Shown in pieces: positions 54,322 to 63,890 of a stretch of 64,000 nt of DNA (the first letter of the stretch is position 1; every line of letters starts with the position of its first letter). Under the pieces are notes generated by a model, which worked only from the letters and a program-made list of their open reading frames with translations, made no database searches and was not told the origin of the DNA. Source of the DNA: Shimia aestuarii (GTDB taxonomy: Bacteria > Pseudomonadota > Alphaproteobacteria > Rhodobacterales > Rhodobacteraceae); assembly GCF_022814865.1 (NCBI RefSeq), contig NZ_JAKVRD010000008.1, forward strand, positions 117,194 to 181,193, in the 5' to 3' direction. The translations under genes were made by a program, and so were the position numbers.

Positions 54322-55407
54322 TTAACCTCCGATATCGCCCTGCGCGACAGAGACCGATTTCACGATCGCATGTATCTCATCCCCTTCGGCCAGCGCCATC
54401 GCCTCTGCCGAGCGCCGCGTGACCCGCGCCAGCACATGCTCCTCGTCACAGGCAATCCGCACCATGACCCCCGGCCCCGTGCCCGACCGGATCGACGCGA
54501 TCCGCCCCTTGAGGATGTTGAGCGCCGAAAGCCCCTCGGGCGCCGCACGTGACAGGATCACATCCTGCGCCCGGATACGCACCCGCAGGATATCTCCCAC
54601 TGCGCCGCCCACACCGGGCAGGAAAAGCCGCCCGCCGCAGGTCTGCAATTCGCTAAGCCCGTCCTCGTGATGCGCCACGAGCCGACCGCGAAGGACGGCC
54701 CCTGCATGGCGCACACCAAAGGCCGGAGCAGCCTCTGGGTCCGACAAGATTTCTGCCGTCGGGCCGCTCTTGATCACTCGCCCCTCCTGCAACACGACCA
54801 CAGTCGTCGCCAACCGCGCGACCTCCGACACCGCATGACTCACAAAAAGGATCGGCAGGCCCGCATCATCGCGCAGCCGTTCGAGATAGGGCAGGATGTC
54901 CGCCTTGCGCGCCTCATCCAGCGCCGCCAGCGGCTCGTCAAGCAGTAGCAAATCCGGTGCCGCCAGAAGCGCCCGGCCAATCGCCACACGCTGCCGCTCG
55001 CCGCCCGAAAGCCCCGCCGGGCGCCGCTCGAGCAGGGTACCAAGGCCAAGCATCTCCACCACCCGCGCCTCTTCGCGCGGGTCTCTGGCCCGCCCCCGCA
55101 CCCGCGCCGCATAGCGCAGGTTGCCCGAGACGCTCATATGCGGGAAAAGGCGAGCGTCCTGAAAGACATAGCCCAACCGGCGACGATGCACCGGAAGGTC
55201 GATTCCCTGTGCGCTATCAAACAGACACCGCCCCGCAACCATGATGCGCCCCGCCTCAGGCCGGAGAAGCCCCGCAACCGCCTGCACCACACAGGTCTTG
55301 CCTGCCCCGGATTTGCCGAATAGCGCCGTGACACCGGCCGGTGCGGTAAAATCCACGTCGAGCGCAAAACCCTCGAACCGGTGGCGCAGGGACACCTCGA
55401 CCGTCAT
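54322..55407 (-). CDS. modC: Molybdate ABC transporter, ATP-binding protein
   Basis: This 361-residue ATPase powers molybdate import. Walker A is GKSGAGKT near residue 31, the signature LSGGERQRVAIGRALL near 129, and Walker B LLLDEPLAALD near 152. The C-terminal part (about 290-360) is a TOBE/Mop molybdate-binding domain, which identifies it as ModC rather than a sulfate ATPase. It overlaps modB by ATGA. Molybdate import serves the Mo enzyme XdhAB encoded at 30.7-34.4 kb. Confidence 0.94.
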   Translation of the reverse strand: MTVEVSLRHRFEGFALDVDFTAPAGVTALFGKSGAGKTCVVQAVAGLLRPEAGRIMVAGRCLFDSAQGIDLPVHRRRLGYVFQDARLFPHMSVSGNLRYAARVRGRARDPREEARVVEMLGLGTLLERRPAGLSGGERQRVAIGRALLAAPDLLLLDEPLAALDEARKADILPYLERLRDDAGLPILFVSHAVSEVARLATTVVVLQEGRVIKSGPTAEILSDPEAAPAFGVRHAGAVLRGRLVAHHEDGLSELQTCGGRLFLPGVGGAVGDILRVRIRAQDVILSRAAPEGLSALNILKGRIASIRSGTGPGVMVRIACDEEHVLARVTRRSAEAMALAEGDEIHAIVKSVSVAQGDIGG

Positions 55408-56102
55408 TGTCCTGCCACCCGCTTGCTGACCCGGCGCGCGAGGATTTCAGACACCACGAGCGCCCCCATCGCCACGGCGATTGATACGATGACAAGTCGC
55501 ATCGCCTGTGCCTCCGCGCCCGGCACCTGCAAGACGCCATAGATCGCCGAGGGAAGGGTTTGTGTGCGCCCCGGAATGGCCGAAACAAAGGTGATCGTCG
55601 CTCCGAATTCGCCCATCGCCTTGGCAAAGGCGAGGACTGCCCCCGTCAGAATCCCCGGCAGGATGAGCGGCAAGGTAACGGTCAGGAACACCCGCCAGCG
55701 CGGCGCGCCAAGCGTCGCGGCCGCCTCTTCAAGGCCGGGGTCAACGGCCTCATAGGCCAGCCGGATTGCCCGCACCATTAGTGGAAACGCCATCACCGCC
55801 GCCGCCAGCGCGGCCCCGGTCCAGCGGAAGGCAAAGACAAGGCCAAACGTCTCTTCAAGAAACGCCCCCACAGGCGCGCGCCGCCCAAGCATCAGCAGCA
55901 GCAGATAGCCGGTGACGACTGGCGGCAGGATCAACGGCAGATGCACGATCCCGTTGAGCACCTGCTTGCCCGCAAAAGACTTGCGCGCCAAGAGCCACGC
56001 CACGGCGATCCCGAAAGGCAGGCTCAACAGTGTCGCCCAGACCGAAACCTTGAGCGACAATTGAACTGCGGCCCAGCCCTCTGCCCCGAGCCAGCCGCTC
56101 AT
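55404..56102 (-). CDS. modB: Molybdate ABC transporter, permease
   Basis: This 232-residue inner-membrane permease has five to six transmembrane segments. The EAA loop around EEAAATLGAPRWRVFLTVTL near residue 142 contacts ModC. The N-terminus WLGAEGWAAVQLSLKVS is typical of ModB. It overlaps both modA and modC by 4 bases, a tight operon. Confidence 0.94.
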   Translation of the reverse strand: MSGWLGAEGWAAVQLSLKVSVWATLLSLPFGIAVAWLLARKSFAGKQVLNGIVHLPLILPPVVTGYLLLLMLGRRAPVGAFLEETFGLVFAFRWTGAALAAAVMAFPLMVRAIRLAYEAVDPGLEEAAATLGAPRWRVFLTVTLPLILPGILTGAVLAFAKAMGEFGATITFVSAIPGRTQTLPSAIYGVLQVPGAEAQAMRLVIVSIAVAMGALVVSEILARRVSKRVAGQ

Positions 56103-56857
56103 GGCAACACCCTGAAACCGTTGGCCTCGAACACCGCCCGCGCTTCTGGCCCCGCGAGGAACGCAAGGAACGCGCCCGCGTCCTCTGCCTCGCTGATCGC
56201 CGCCGCGGGATAGGTGATCGGCGCATGGCTGCCCTCGGGAAACTCGGCCACGACATGCACCCGAGGCTCGGCCACGGCGTCACTCGCATAGACAACACCC
56301 AAAGGCGCTTCGCCAAGGGCCACAAGCGCAAGTGCCGCGCGCACATTGGCCGCTTCAGCGACATCCGCCGCCACCGTCTCCCAGAGGTCCAGCGCCCCGA
56401 GTGCCTGTTTTCCGTAGATCCCTGCGGGCACCGCATCAACGAGCGCCATAGCGAGCGGCCCATCGCTCAGCCGTGCCATGATTGCCTCAGCCGCAAGCGC
56501 CACCGGCCCCGGCGCGGCACCGACCATGACGAGCCGATTGCCAAGAAGAGCGCGACGGGACTCGGGTTGCACCAGCCCGGCCGTCTCTACGGCGTCCATC
56601 CAACCCACATTGGCCGAGATGTAAATATCCGCGGGCGCGCCCGCGAGGATCTGGCGCGCAAGCGCCGACGATCCGCCATAGGAGATCAGGACAGCCGTGC
56701 CGCTTTCGGCCTGCCAAAGCGGCGCGATCTCGTCGAGCGCGGTCTTGAGGCTCGCCGCGGCAAACACCGTCAGCTCGCCCGCGCGCGCCGCCCCCGGCAG
56801 GGCCATCAGCGCCGCAAGGGCCCCGGCCCAAAACGTCCTGGTCAACCTGTTGATCAT
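56099..56857 (-). CDS. modA: Molybdate-binding periplasmic protein
   Basis: This 252-residue binding protein has a signal peptide (residues 1-26, cleavage after ARA), then ELTVFAAASLKTALDEIAP, the ModA start with the oxyanion-binding Ser. SYGGSSALARQI lies near residue 65, and the domain VVYASDAVAEP near 190 closes the ligand cleft. ATG 56857 is preferred over an upstream TTG because it begins directly with the signal. No ModE box could be identified upstream. Confidence 0.94.
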   Translation of the reverse strand: MINRLTRTFWAGALAALMALPGAARAGELTVFAAASLKTALDEIAPLWQAESGTAVLISYGGSSALARQILAGAPADIYISANVGWMDAVETAGLVQPESRRALLGNRLVMVGAAPGPVALAAEAIMARLSDGPLAMALVDAVPAGIYGKQALGALDLWETVAADVAEAANVRAALALVALGEAPLGVVYASDAVAEPRVHVVAEFPEGSHAPITYPAAAISEAEDAGAFLAFLAGPEARAVFEANGFRVLP

Positions 56858-56908
56858 GGCGCGACTATCGGTCAACGCCGCGCGGCTCGCAACATGAACT
56901 TGCGCGTC

Positions 56909-58360
56909 TTATCGCGCTGCGGCCAAGAGCCCCGCCACATCGAGATGCGCTTCCATATGATCGGCAAGCCCATCAAGCACCGTCTCGACCACCGCGCCAT
57001 AGCGCGCCTCGCTCGCCTCGGCCCCGAGCGCATTGAGCCATGCCGCGCGGAAATCATCATCGCGGAACATCCCGTGCAGGTAGCTGCCGACGATGCGCCC
57101 GTCGGGACTTGCCGCGCCCTCGTCTACTCCATCAATCCGCGCGAAAGGCCGCGCCCGGTCCGGCCCTTCGCTTCGGCCAATATGAATCTCATAGCCACGA
57201 AACGCCTGCCCCGATCCGACATGGATCGCGCCCGTCTCGCAAAGCCGCTTCTCGGGCGTCATCACCGTCTCGATATCGAGAAGACCAAGCCCCTCGGTCT
57301 CGCCTGCTGGCCCTTCGATCCCGTCGGGATCGCGCACCACGCGCCCCAACATCTGATAGCCGCCGCAAATCCCGAGCACGCGTCCGCCCCGGCGCACATG
57401 CGCCAAAAGGTCGATATCCCATCCCTGCATACGCAAGAATTCAAGGTCGCCTCGCGTCGATTTCGTGCCCGGAATGATGACAAGATCGGCATCCCCCGGA
57501 ATCGCACGCCCGGGGCCAAGCATCGTCAGGCGCACGCCCTCTTCCTGTTCAAGCGGATCAAGATCGTCGAAATTCGCAATCCGCGAAAGCGCGAGGCACA
57601 CGATATGAAACCCGGCATCGCGCTTTTCGGCCCCGATCTCAACCGCGTCTTCCGCCGGAAGCCGCCAGGCATCCCGGAAGTATGGCAATATCCCGTATCC
57701 GCGCCAGCCCGTCGCCTCTTCGATCATGCCATAGCCATCCTCGAAAAGCCGCACATCGCCACGGAACTTGTTGACGAGAAACCCCGCGATCATGGCGTTG
57801 TCCTCGTCCGACAGAACCGCCTGACTGCCAACGATCTGCGCAATGACGCCGCCGCGATCAATGTCGCCCGCTAAGATCACCGGCACATCGGCGCGACAGG
57901 CGAACCCCATATTGGCAATGTCGCGCGGCCGCAGGTTGACCTCGGCCGGACTACCGGCGCCCTCAACAAGCACTAGATCGTTCTCGGATTTGAGCCGCGC
58001 GAAACTCTCCATGACCTTCTCGATCAACATCTCGCGCAGCCGCCCGTAGTCCTTGGCCTCTGCCGTGGCGAGGCGCTGTCCCTGCACCACGACCTGCGCG
58101 CCGGTGTCCGTCTCGGGCTTCAACAGAACCGGGTTCATATGCACGCTGAGCGGCTTGCCGCAGGCCAGCGCCTGAAGCGCCTGCGCACGCCCGATTTCGC
58201 CGCCATCTTCCGTGACGGCGGCGTTGTTCGACATGTTCTGAGGCTTGAAGGGCGCGACATTGATCCCCCGACGCTTGGCAGCACGGCAGAGCCCCGCGAC
58301 AAGCATCGACTTCCCGACATTCGAGCCGGTGCCCTGGATCATCAACGCCCGCGCCGCCAT
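56909..58360 (-). CDS. cobQ: Cobyric acid synthase
   Basis: CobQ amidates adenosylcobyrinic a,c-diamide at four positions with glutamine and ATP. The 483-residue protein has an N-terminal dethiobiotin-synthetase-like ATPase domain ([18 protein letters not shown] at residues 11-28). Its C-terminal glutamine-amidotransferase domain has the Cys in [10 protein letters not shown] near 335 and His in LHGMFR near 430. Its start overlaps the cobO stop by one base. It is part of cobalamin synthesis. Confidence 0.95.
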   Translation of the reverse strand: MAARALMIQGTGSNVGKSMLVAGLCRAAKRRGINVAPFKPQNMSNNAAVTEDGGEIGRAQALQALACGKPLSVHMNPVLLKPETDTGAQVVVQGQRLATAEAKDYGRLREMLIEKVMESFARLKSENDLVLVEGAGSPAEVNLRPRDIANMGFACRADVPVILAGDIDRGGVIAQIVGSQAVLSDEDNAMIAGFLVNKFRGDVRLFEDGYGMIEEATGWRGYGILPYFRDAWRLPAEDAVEIGAEKRDAGFHIVCLALSRIANFDDLDPLEQEEGVRLTMLGPGRAIPGDADLVIIPGTKSTRGDLEFLRMQGWDIDLLAHVRRGGRVLGICGGYQMLGRVVRDPDGIEGPAGETEGLGLLDIETVMTPEKRLCETGAIHVGSGQAFRGYEIHIGRSEGPDRARPFARIDGVDEGAASPDGRIVGSYLHGMFRDDDFRAAWLNALGAEASEARYGAVVETVLDGLADHMEAHLDVAGLLAAAR

Positions 58361-58986
58361 CAGAATTCGATCCCAAGCTGCGCCTTGATCCCGTCACGGA
58401 ACGGATGCTTCACATCCTTCATTTCCGTCACAAGATCCGCCGCCGCGATGAGTTCCGGCTTGGCGTTGCGCCCGGTAAGAACGACATGGGTCATCTCCGG
58501 CTTTTCCGCGAGGAGGAAATCCACCACGTCATTCACATCGAGATAGTCATAGCGCAGCGCGATATTGATCTCATCGAGAAGCACAAAGCGGATGTTCGGA
58601 TCGCGGATCATCTCCTTGGCCTGCTCCCAACCGGCCTCGGCCATGGCGATATCGCGTGCCCGGTCCTGCGTCTCCCAGGTAAAGCCCTCGCCGGAGACAA
58701 TGAATTTGCACTCGTCGGCAAAACGTTGGCGTAGAAAATCGCGCTCGCCCGCCTGCATATTGCCCTTGATGAACTGCACCACACCACAGGGCATCTCGTG
58801 CGCAATACAGCGCATGATCATCCCAAACCCCGAGCTCGACTTGCCCTTGCCATCGCCGGTGTGGACCATGATGAGACCCTTTTCGCCGGTCTTATGCTTC
58901 ATGAGCCGATCCCGCTGGGCCTTGATCTGCTTCATGCGTTCATTGTGCAGGCGGTTCTTTTCCGCCTCGTCGATCTGGTCGGTCAT
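58360..58986 (-). CDS. cobO: Cob(I)alamin adenosyltransferase (corrinoid type)
   Basis: CobO (BtuR/CobA type) transfers adenosine from ATP to the cobalt of a corrinoid. The 208-residue protein has the P-loop [15 protein letters not shown] near residues 41-55 and the C-terminal [16 protein letters not shown] 58986 starts the conserved N-terminal region, and the open frame further right is not part of the protein. It is cotranscribed with cobQ, which it overlaps by one base. Confidence 0.94.
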   Translation of the reverse strand: MTDQIDEAEKNRLHNERMKQIKAQRDRLMKHKTGEKGLIMVHTGDGKGKSSSGFGMIMRCIAHEMPCGVVQFIKGNMQAGERDFLRQRFADECKFIVSGEGFTWETQDRARDIAMAEAGWEQAKEMIRDPNIRFVLLDEINIALRYDYLDVNDVVDFLLAEKPEMTHVVLTGRNAKPELIAAADLVTEMKDVKHPFRDGIKAQLGIEF

Positions 58987-59077
58987 GTCGCGCGTGTCCT
59001 TCTGTTTCGTCCTATCCTGCGCCAAGTCATAGGCAAGCCCGCGTCCGAAGGCGACAGCTAAGACGCGCCTTGCGTCC

Positions 59078-59115
59078 AAAAAGAAAACGGCCCGGTCCAA
59101 CGTGGGACCGGGCCG
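59078..59115 (-). terminator. Terminator of the TRAP operon
   Basis: Read on the minus strand, the 11-bp arms (59105-59115 and 59088-59098) pair perfectly around a 6-base loop and are followed by TTTTCTTTTT. It lies 26 bases after the dctM stop. Confidence 0.85.
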
Positions 59116-59141
59116 CTTTGTCTCTGTCGCTTTTCGTCCCT

Positions 59142-60449
59142 CTAGGGGATCAGGAAGAGCGTGATCGCCGGGAACAACACAAGAAGGATGACCCGAAGGA
59201 TATCCGAGGTCACGAACCACATGACCGCCTTGTAGGTGTCGGTCATCCGCGTCTGCGGGTCCATGGCGTTGATGATGAAAAGGTTCATCCCCACAGGTGG
59301 CGTAATGAGGCCCACCTCCACCACGATCAACACGAGGATACCGAACCAGATCGCGACATGTTCCGCCGGCATACCAAAATCGAGCACGCTGATGACCGGG
59401 AAGAAGATCGGGATCGTCAAAAGGATCATCGACAGCGAATCCATGAGACAGCCAAAGATCAGGTAGAAGACGAGGATCATCACAAGGACGGTCCACGGGC
59501 TGAAGCCCTGCCCCACGACCCAGTTGGAAAGCTCCTGCGGCACCTGGCTGAGCGCGAGGAAACCGTTGTAGAAGCCCGCGCCAAGCACGATGAAAAAGAT
59601 CATCGCGGTCGAGGTCGCGGTGGCGATGATGCTCTCGCGGAAGATTTTCCAGGTGAGGTTACCCGTGACAAGCGCGATAAGCCCGGTCCCCGCCGCGCCC
59701 ACGGCGGCGCCTTCGGTCGGGGTAAACCAGCCGAGATAGATACCGCCCACCACAAGACCAAAGACCAGCAGCACAGGCCAGACATCAATCATGGCGCGGA
59801 TACGTTCATTCATCGGCACCGCCTCGCGCGTGCCTGCCGAATCCGGGTTGAGACGGACATAGATCGAGATGGTGATGATATAGCCAATCGCCGCGAGGAT
59901 CCCCGGCACGAAGGCCGCGAGGAAAAGCTTGGCGATGTTCTGCTCGGTCAGGATCGCATAGATCACAAGGATCACCGACGGCGGAATAAGGATGCCGAGC
60001 GTGCCGCCCGCCGCAAGCGTCGCGGTCGAGAAGCCCCCGGAATAGCCATAGCGGCGCAGTTCCGGAAGGGCGACGCGGCTCATTGTGGCCGCGGTGGCAA
60101 GAGAGGAGCCACAGATCGCGCCAAAGCCCGCGCAGGCCCCGACCGCCGCCATCGCGACACCGCCCTTGCGGTGCCCGAGCCAGCTTTCGGCCGCCTTGAA
60201 AAGCGCCTTGGACATGCCCGAAAGCGTCGCGAACTGCCCCATCAGCAGGAACATCGGGATCACCGTCAAAGAATAGCTCGAGAACGTGGTGTAGGTCTCG
60301 CTCTTGAGCTTGGCCATAAACATGGACGTGCCGCCCATCGCGAAATAAAGACCGCCCAAGCCGCAGAGCATCATGGCAAGCCCGATCGGCGCGCGCAGGA
60401 AGATCATCACAAGAAGGACAGGGAAGGACCAGAAGCCCAGTTCAAGCAT
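59142..60449 (-). CDS. dctM: TRAP transporter, large permease
   Basis: DctM is the ion-coupled channel of the tripartite transporter. The 435-residue protein has about 12 transmembrane segments, the family motif AAGGTLGILIPPSV near residue 150, and GLITPPVGMNLF near 385. ATG 60449 lies 2 bases after the dctQ stop. The ligand is not readable from the permease. Confidence 0.93.
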   Translation of the reverse strand: MLELGFWSFPVLLVMIFLRAPIGLAMMLCGLGGLYFAMGGTSMFMAKLKSETYTTFSSYSLTVIPMFLLMGQFATLSGMSKALFKAAESWLGHRKGGVAMAAVGACAGFGAICGSSLATAATMSRVALPELRRYGYSGGFSTATLAAGGTLGILIPPSVILVIYAILTEQNIAKLFLAAFVPGILAAIGYIITISIYVRLNPDSAGTREAVPMNERIRAMIDVWPVLLVFGLVVGGIYLGWFTPTEGAAVGAAGTGLIALVTGNLTWKIFRESIIATATSTAMIFFIVLGAGFYNGFLALSQVPQELSNWVVGQGFSPWTVLVMILVFYLIFGCLMDSLSMILLTIPIFFPVISVLDFGMPAEHVAIWFGILVLIVVEVGLITPPVGMNLFIINAMDPQTRMTDTYKAVMWFVTSDILRVILLVLFPAITLFLIP

Positions 60450-60451
60450 GC

Positions 60452-61036
60452 TCAATGGACTGCCTCCTCGGAGTAGGGCATGAATCGACGGCCTGTGACC
60501 ACTTCGGCCACCCGCGCCAATGCGCAATAGATACCGACAAGCGATGCCACGCAGGCCGCGAAAAAGCTCAGCGCGTAGGACCACCAGATCGGGAATTGCA
60601 GTAGGAATGTCGTATCGCCATAGGCGTATTTGCTCTCAAGCCCGGCAAAAAGGCGGACCGTGATGAGCACGATCACCACCGTCAGGATGATTTCCCAGAA
60701 GGTGATCAGGAGTTTGTTGGCCTTGCGTGGCAGGGCGTTGGTAAAGATGTCCACCGTGGCATGGCTGCCGTAAAGCTGACAGATCGGCAGGAAGGCGAAG
60801 ATCGCAAAGGCCACCCCGGCTTCGAGGATTTCGAAATCGCCGTTGATCGGCCCGACGCCCGACGCGATGAGCGCATCGGCCATTCCTTTGGACATTGCCA
60901 TAAGGAAATCCGAGTGTCCGAAGGTATTAAGCCCTCGGCCCAGCACGCTGACACAGGTCAGGACAACAAGCGCCGAAAGCACGAGTCCTCCGATCACAGC
61001 CATGAAGCGCGCGACGCGTTCCACGATTTTGAGCAT
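60452..61036 (-). CDS. dctQ: TRAP transporter, small permease
   Basis: This 194-residue protein has four transmembrane segments, the DctQ plan. AFLPICQLYGSHATVDIFT near residue 95 and a short charged C-terminus (PYSEEAVH) are present. ATG 61036 has GGAGAG upstream, just after a strong hairpin and T-run. Translation of dctM is probably coupled to this gene. Confidence 0.9.
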   Translation of the reverse strand: MLKIVERVARFMAVIGGLVLSALVVLTCVSVLGRGLNTFGHSDFLMAMSKGMADALIASGVGPINGDFEILEAGVAFAIFAFLPICQLYGSHATVDIFTNALPRKANKLLITFWEIILTVVIVLITVRLFAGLESKYAYGDTTFLLQFPIWWSYALSFFAACVASLVGIYCALARVAEVVTGRRFMPYSEEAVH

Positions 61037-61050
61037 GGTATCTCTCCAAT

Positions 61051-61086
61051 AAAAAGCGCCCCCGGATGGCACCCATCCGGGGGCGC
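61051..61086 (-). terminator. Strong hairpin and T-run between dctP and dctQ
   Basis: On the minus strand, a perfect 14-bp stem (61073-61086 with 61056-61069) around a 3-base loop is followed by TTTTT (61055-61051) and then by the dctQ ribosome-binding site. It is 11 bases after the dctP stop. It looks like an intercistronic terminator or 3'-end stabiliser that would lower permease expression relative to dctP. Confidence 0.88.
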
Positions 61087-61097
61087 GCTCGGGTCTC

Positions 61098-62150
61098 TTA
61101 GTTGCCCGAGTGCTTTTCGATCAGTTCGGCTGCACGCTTGCGCAGGCCGGTGCCGTCGAGACCTTTTTCATCCATCTCGGCGGTCCAGGCTGCGGTGGTG
61201 GCTTCCGCCGCCGCTTTCCATTCGGCCGCCTGCTCTTCGCTGAGCGTGATGATGTTGTTGCCCGCGGCTTTCGCAGCTTCATAGGACGGCATGTCGTCGG
61301 CCTGCATCTGCTTGCCTGCGAAGCCCGAGAACTCGAGGCCGGAGTTGGCGTCGATCACAGCCTTGAGATCGTCGGGAAGCGCGTTGTAGCGGTCCTTGTT
61401 CATCGCGAAGATGAAGGTCGTGGTGTAAAGCGCCTCGTTCGGGAACATGGTGTGGTTCTCCACGAGTTCCGACACTTTCAGAGCACCAACAACTTCCCAC
61501 GGGATGATGGTCGCGTCGACAACACCCTTCGAAAGCGCTTCCGGGATTGCCGGAACCGGCATGCCGACCGGGGTCGCGCCGAGGTTCTTCACCAGCATGT
61601 TGGTGACGCGGGTCGGGGCGCGAAGCTTGACACCGTTCAGGTCGTCAACCGAGGTGATCGGGTCTTTCGAGTGGATGACACCGGGGCCGTGGACCCAGAC
61701 ACCGATGACTTTGAAGTCTTTGAAGTCCTGGTCGAGCATCGATTCCTCGGCAAGATCCCAATAGGCTTTCGACATCGCTTCGGCGTCGGTCATGGTGAAC
61801 GGAAGTTCGAACACCTCTGCGCGCGGGAAACGGCCCGGCGTGTAGCCCGACACAGTCCAGACGATGTCGGCCACGCCGTCGATCACCTGATCGATAAGCT
61901 CAGGCGGCTTGCCGCCAAGCTGCATCGAGGGGAAGTGCTGGATCGCGATGCGACCTTCGGATTCCTCTTCGACCTTCGCCGCCCAAGGCAGAAGCACGTT
62001 TTTCGGCACGTTGGCCTGCGCCGGCAGGAACTGGTGCATGCGAAGCGTGACGTCCGCGGCCTGTGCCGAAGTGCCCGAAAGGCCGAACGACAGGGCCGCA
62101 ACGGCCGCCGCGCTGGCGAATTTGAGAATATTTCTGCGGTTCTTGATCAT
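61098..62150 (-). CDS. dctP: TRAP transporter, periplasmic binding protein
   Basis: This 350-residue DctP-family protein has a signal peptide (residues 1-31, cleavage after SAQA). The conserved RAPTRVTNMLVKNLGATPVG motif near residue 175 contains the Arg that holds a carboxylate ligand, and VVDATIIPWE lies near 205. The ligand is therefore probably an organic or keto acid, identity unknown. GGGAGGAC precedes ATG 62150. It is the first and probably most strongly expressed gene of the operon. Confidence 0.93.
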   Translation of the reverse strand: MIKNRRNILKFASAAAVAALSFGLSGTSAQAADVTLRMHQFLPAQANVPKNVLLPWAAKVEEESEGRIAIQHFPSMQLGGKPPELIDQVIDGVADIVWTVSGYTPGRFPRAEVFELPFTMTDAEAMSKAYWDLAEESMLDQDFKDFKVIGVWVHGPGVIHSKDPITSVDDLNGVKLRAPTRVTNMLVKNLGATPVGMPVPAIPEALSKGVVDATIIPWEVVGALKVSELVENHTMFPNEALYTTTFIFAMNKDRYNALPDDLKAVIDANSGLEFSGFAGKQMQADDMPSYEAAKAAGNNIITLSEEQAAEWKAAAEATTAAWTAEMDEKGLDGTGLRKRAAELIEKHSGN

Positions 62151-62686
62151 GATGTCCTCCCTGGATGATCAACGATGATGCCCGAAAGCACCGGCTTGCA
62201 ATGTGTGCGCCGAAGCGCTGTCTTCTTCGTGACCGGCCCGTTCCTCCTCGAAGCGGGCAAAGTCTTGTCTATGTTCTGCGCCCTACTGGCGCTCTGCATG
62301 CGTCCTTATGCAGCGTCCCGGCACGCCGGGTATGATATGGGTGCGTCCGCCTTGCAGGGCCCCAACAACCCCGACCGACCAGTCGGTTAAACATTATCCT
62401 CCGACCGCAAACAAGGCAACTTCTTTTGCGGGTCGAACCGTCGCAGCCACTTCAAAAAACTTAACATGACAACTATCTACGCCGATTGAATGGATATGAG
62501 CTGTTTTTGTAACCATCAACCCCCGCTGTGTCGCGCGTTTCTTTCTCTTCGTGCTGCCATGCGCCAGAGGCACCCCTGCCCCGAACTTTGGCTCATGACG
62601 CAGCATGAAATACTTTTAGCGAAAGCAAACTGAAGATTTCGCGGTTTTGGTTTCCAAAAAAGGCAAGTAAAGGCCAAGAGGCGGCC
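62151..62686. other. 536-base noncoding gap upstream of dctP
   Basis: This is the only stretch over 300 bases without a supported gene. It should hold the dctPQM promoter on the minus strand. A 14-base palindrome lies at 62374-62387. The right part (about 62390-62680) is clearly more AT-rich than the surrounding genes. Two short open frames (62175-62390 plus, 62394-62606 minus) have no recognisable product or ribosome-binding site and are left uncalled. Confidence 0.6.
62374..62387. promoter_or_regulatory. Palindrome upstream of dctP, TetR-type operator candidate
   Basis: ACCGAC-CA-GTCGGT is a perfect palindrome of the form used by many TetR-family repressors. It lies about 225 bases before the dctP start. 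No TetR gene is in the window, so the regulator would act in trans. Confidence 0.45.
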
Positions 62687-63385
62687 TTACTCTGCCGCGC
62701 CAATCGCAACCCGGACCGGAGCAAGCCCCTCGATCTCGCCCACGAGATGATCGCCAACGGCCACCGGGCCGACCCCGGCGGGCGTCCCCGTCATGATGAG
62801 ATCGCCCGGTTGCAGGTGATAATAGAGCGAGAGATTCGCGATGATCGCACTGATCCCATGAATCATGTCACTGAGGCGCGCCTCCTGTCGGGTTTCGCCA
62901 TTGACCTCTAGACGGATCGCTTGCCCGCCGATCGGCCCCACCACCTCGGCGCGGGTCAACGGGCCAAGCACAGCCATGCCCTCGCCATCCTTGCCAAGGT
63001 CCCAAGGGCGGCGCTTGTCCTTGGCCGCCTGCTGCAGGTCGCGACGCGTCATATCAAGACCGCAGCCATAGCCAAACACGGCCCCTGCTGCCTCGGCCTC
63101 ATCAACCTTGAAGACCGACGCCCCAAGGGCAACGACACATTCCATCTCGTGGTGCACGTCCTGCGACCCCGGCGGATAAGGCAACACGCCGCCGCTCTCG
63201 AGCACGGCATGCGGGCTCTTGGTGAAATAGAACGGCGCTTCACGATCGACCTCGTTGCCCATCTCCGCCGCATGCGCTGCGTAGTTGCGCCCGACACAGA
63301 AAATCCGCCCCACAGGGTAGCGGGCCACCTCGCCCTCGACGGCGAGGGACGGCTGTTTCGGCGGCTCGAAAAGATACTCGGTCAT
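62687..63385 (-). CDS. Fumarylacetoacetate-hydrolase family protein
   Basis: This 232-residue metal-dependent enzyme of the FAH family has FCVGRNYAAHAAEMGN near residue 30, HHEMECVVALG (metal Glu pair) near 80, GYGCGLDMTRRD near 105, and the C-terminal LIMTGTPAGVGPV near 197. The size and pattern fit acylpyruvate or oxaloacetate-type hydrolases/decarboxylases (YcgM group) rather than true fumarylacetoacetase. ATG 63385 has GGGGGAG upstream. The gene is monocistronic here. Confidence 0.88.
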   Translation of the reverse strand: MTEYLFEPPKQPSLAVEGEVARYPVGRIFCVGRNYAAHAAEMGNEVDREAPFYFTKSPHAVLESGGVLPYPPGSQDVHHEMECVVALGASVFKVDEAEAAGAVFGYGCGLDMTRRDLQQAAKDKRRPWDLGKDGEGMAVLGPLTRAEVVGPIGGQAIRLEVNGETRQEARLSDMIHGISAIIANLSLYYHLQPGDLIMTGTPAGVGPVAVGDHLVGEIEGLAPVRVAIGAAE

Positions 63386-63526
63386 GACGGCTCCCCCTGG
63401 CATCAGGCGCGTTCTTGCAGCGGTTCAGATCTTGATAGCCGCCTAATCGCGCGTCCGAAACCTTAACCACGACCCAAACCCCTTGTTTTGCGCCTTTTGG
63501 GGCCGTGAACCGCGCCGCACACTGAT

Positions 63527-63559
63527 GCAATACCGACGTGATACCGACGTAATACCGAA
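63527..63559 (+). repeat. Copy 4 of the 3 x 11-bp element
   Basis: The units are GCAATACCGAC, GTGATACCGAC and GTAATACCGAA, preceded by a degenerate unit with GCACA (63516-63526). It lies between two minus-strand genes, 10 bases after the stop of the quinone-oxidoreductase fragment. Confidence 0.9.
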
Positions 63560-63569
63560 GCGCCGAAGG

Positions 63570-63890
63570 TCAGGGCGTGAGAATCACCTTCCCGACCACC
63601 TCACGGTTAACCAATGCCGAAAGCGCCTGCCCAGCATCGGCCAAAGGGTAGGCCTTGCTGACTTGCGGCGCCAGCTTGCCCTCCTCGAACCATTTGAAAA
63701 GCTGGGCAAAATTTGCCGCATCTTCCTTTGGTTCAATTTTTCGGAACGCCCCCCAAAATACCCCGACAATCGCACAACCCTTGAGAAGCGTCAGGTTGAC
63801 CGCGACTTTCGGAATGTCTCCCGAAGCAAAGCCGACAACCAAGGCGCGACCACCCCAAGCCATTGACCTCAAACAACTTTCAAACAGCGT
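63570..63890 (-). pseudogene. C-terminal part of an NADPH:quinone oxidoreductase, cut off at a strand switch
   Basis: About 105 codons encode the end of a zinc-free quinone-reductase-like MDR protein. LFESCLRSMAWGGRALVVGF is followed by KGCAIVGVFWGAF and the terminal VVGKVILTP with stop TGA. The normal upstream part should continue to the right on the minus strand. Instead the nucleotide-binding part appears on the plus strand from about 63881. No start codon with a ribosome-binding site serves this piece, so it is probably not expressed as it stands. It has more A/T at third positions than most neighbours. Confidence 0.75.

Noticed and set aside
56858..56908. A ModE box or molybdenum-cofactor riboswitch upstream of modA
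   Set aside because: Only 51 bases separate modA from cobQ, and no ModE-type palindrome or Moco aptamer fold could be made out.
62175..62390. A 71-codon open frame in the gap upstream of dctP
   Set aside because: It has no ribosome-binding site, a Cys/Met-rich odd composition and no family match, and it overlaps the region expected to hold the dctP promoter.
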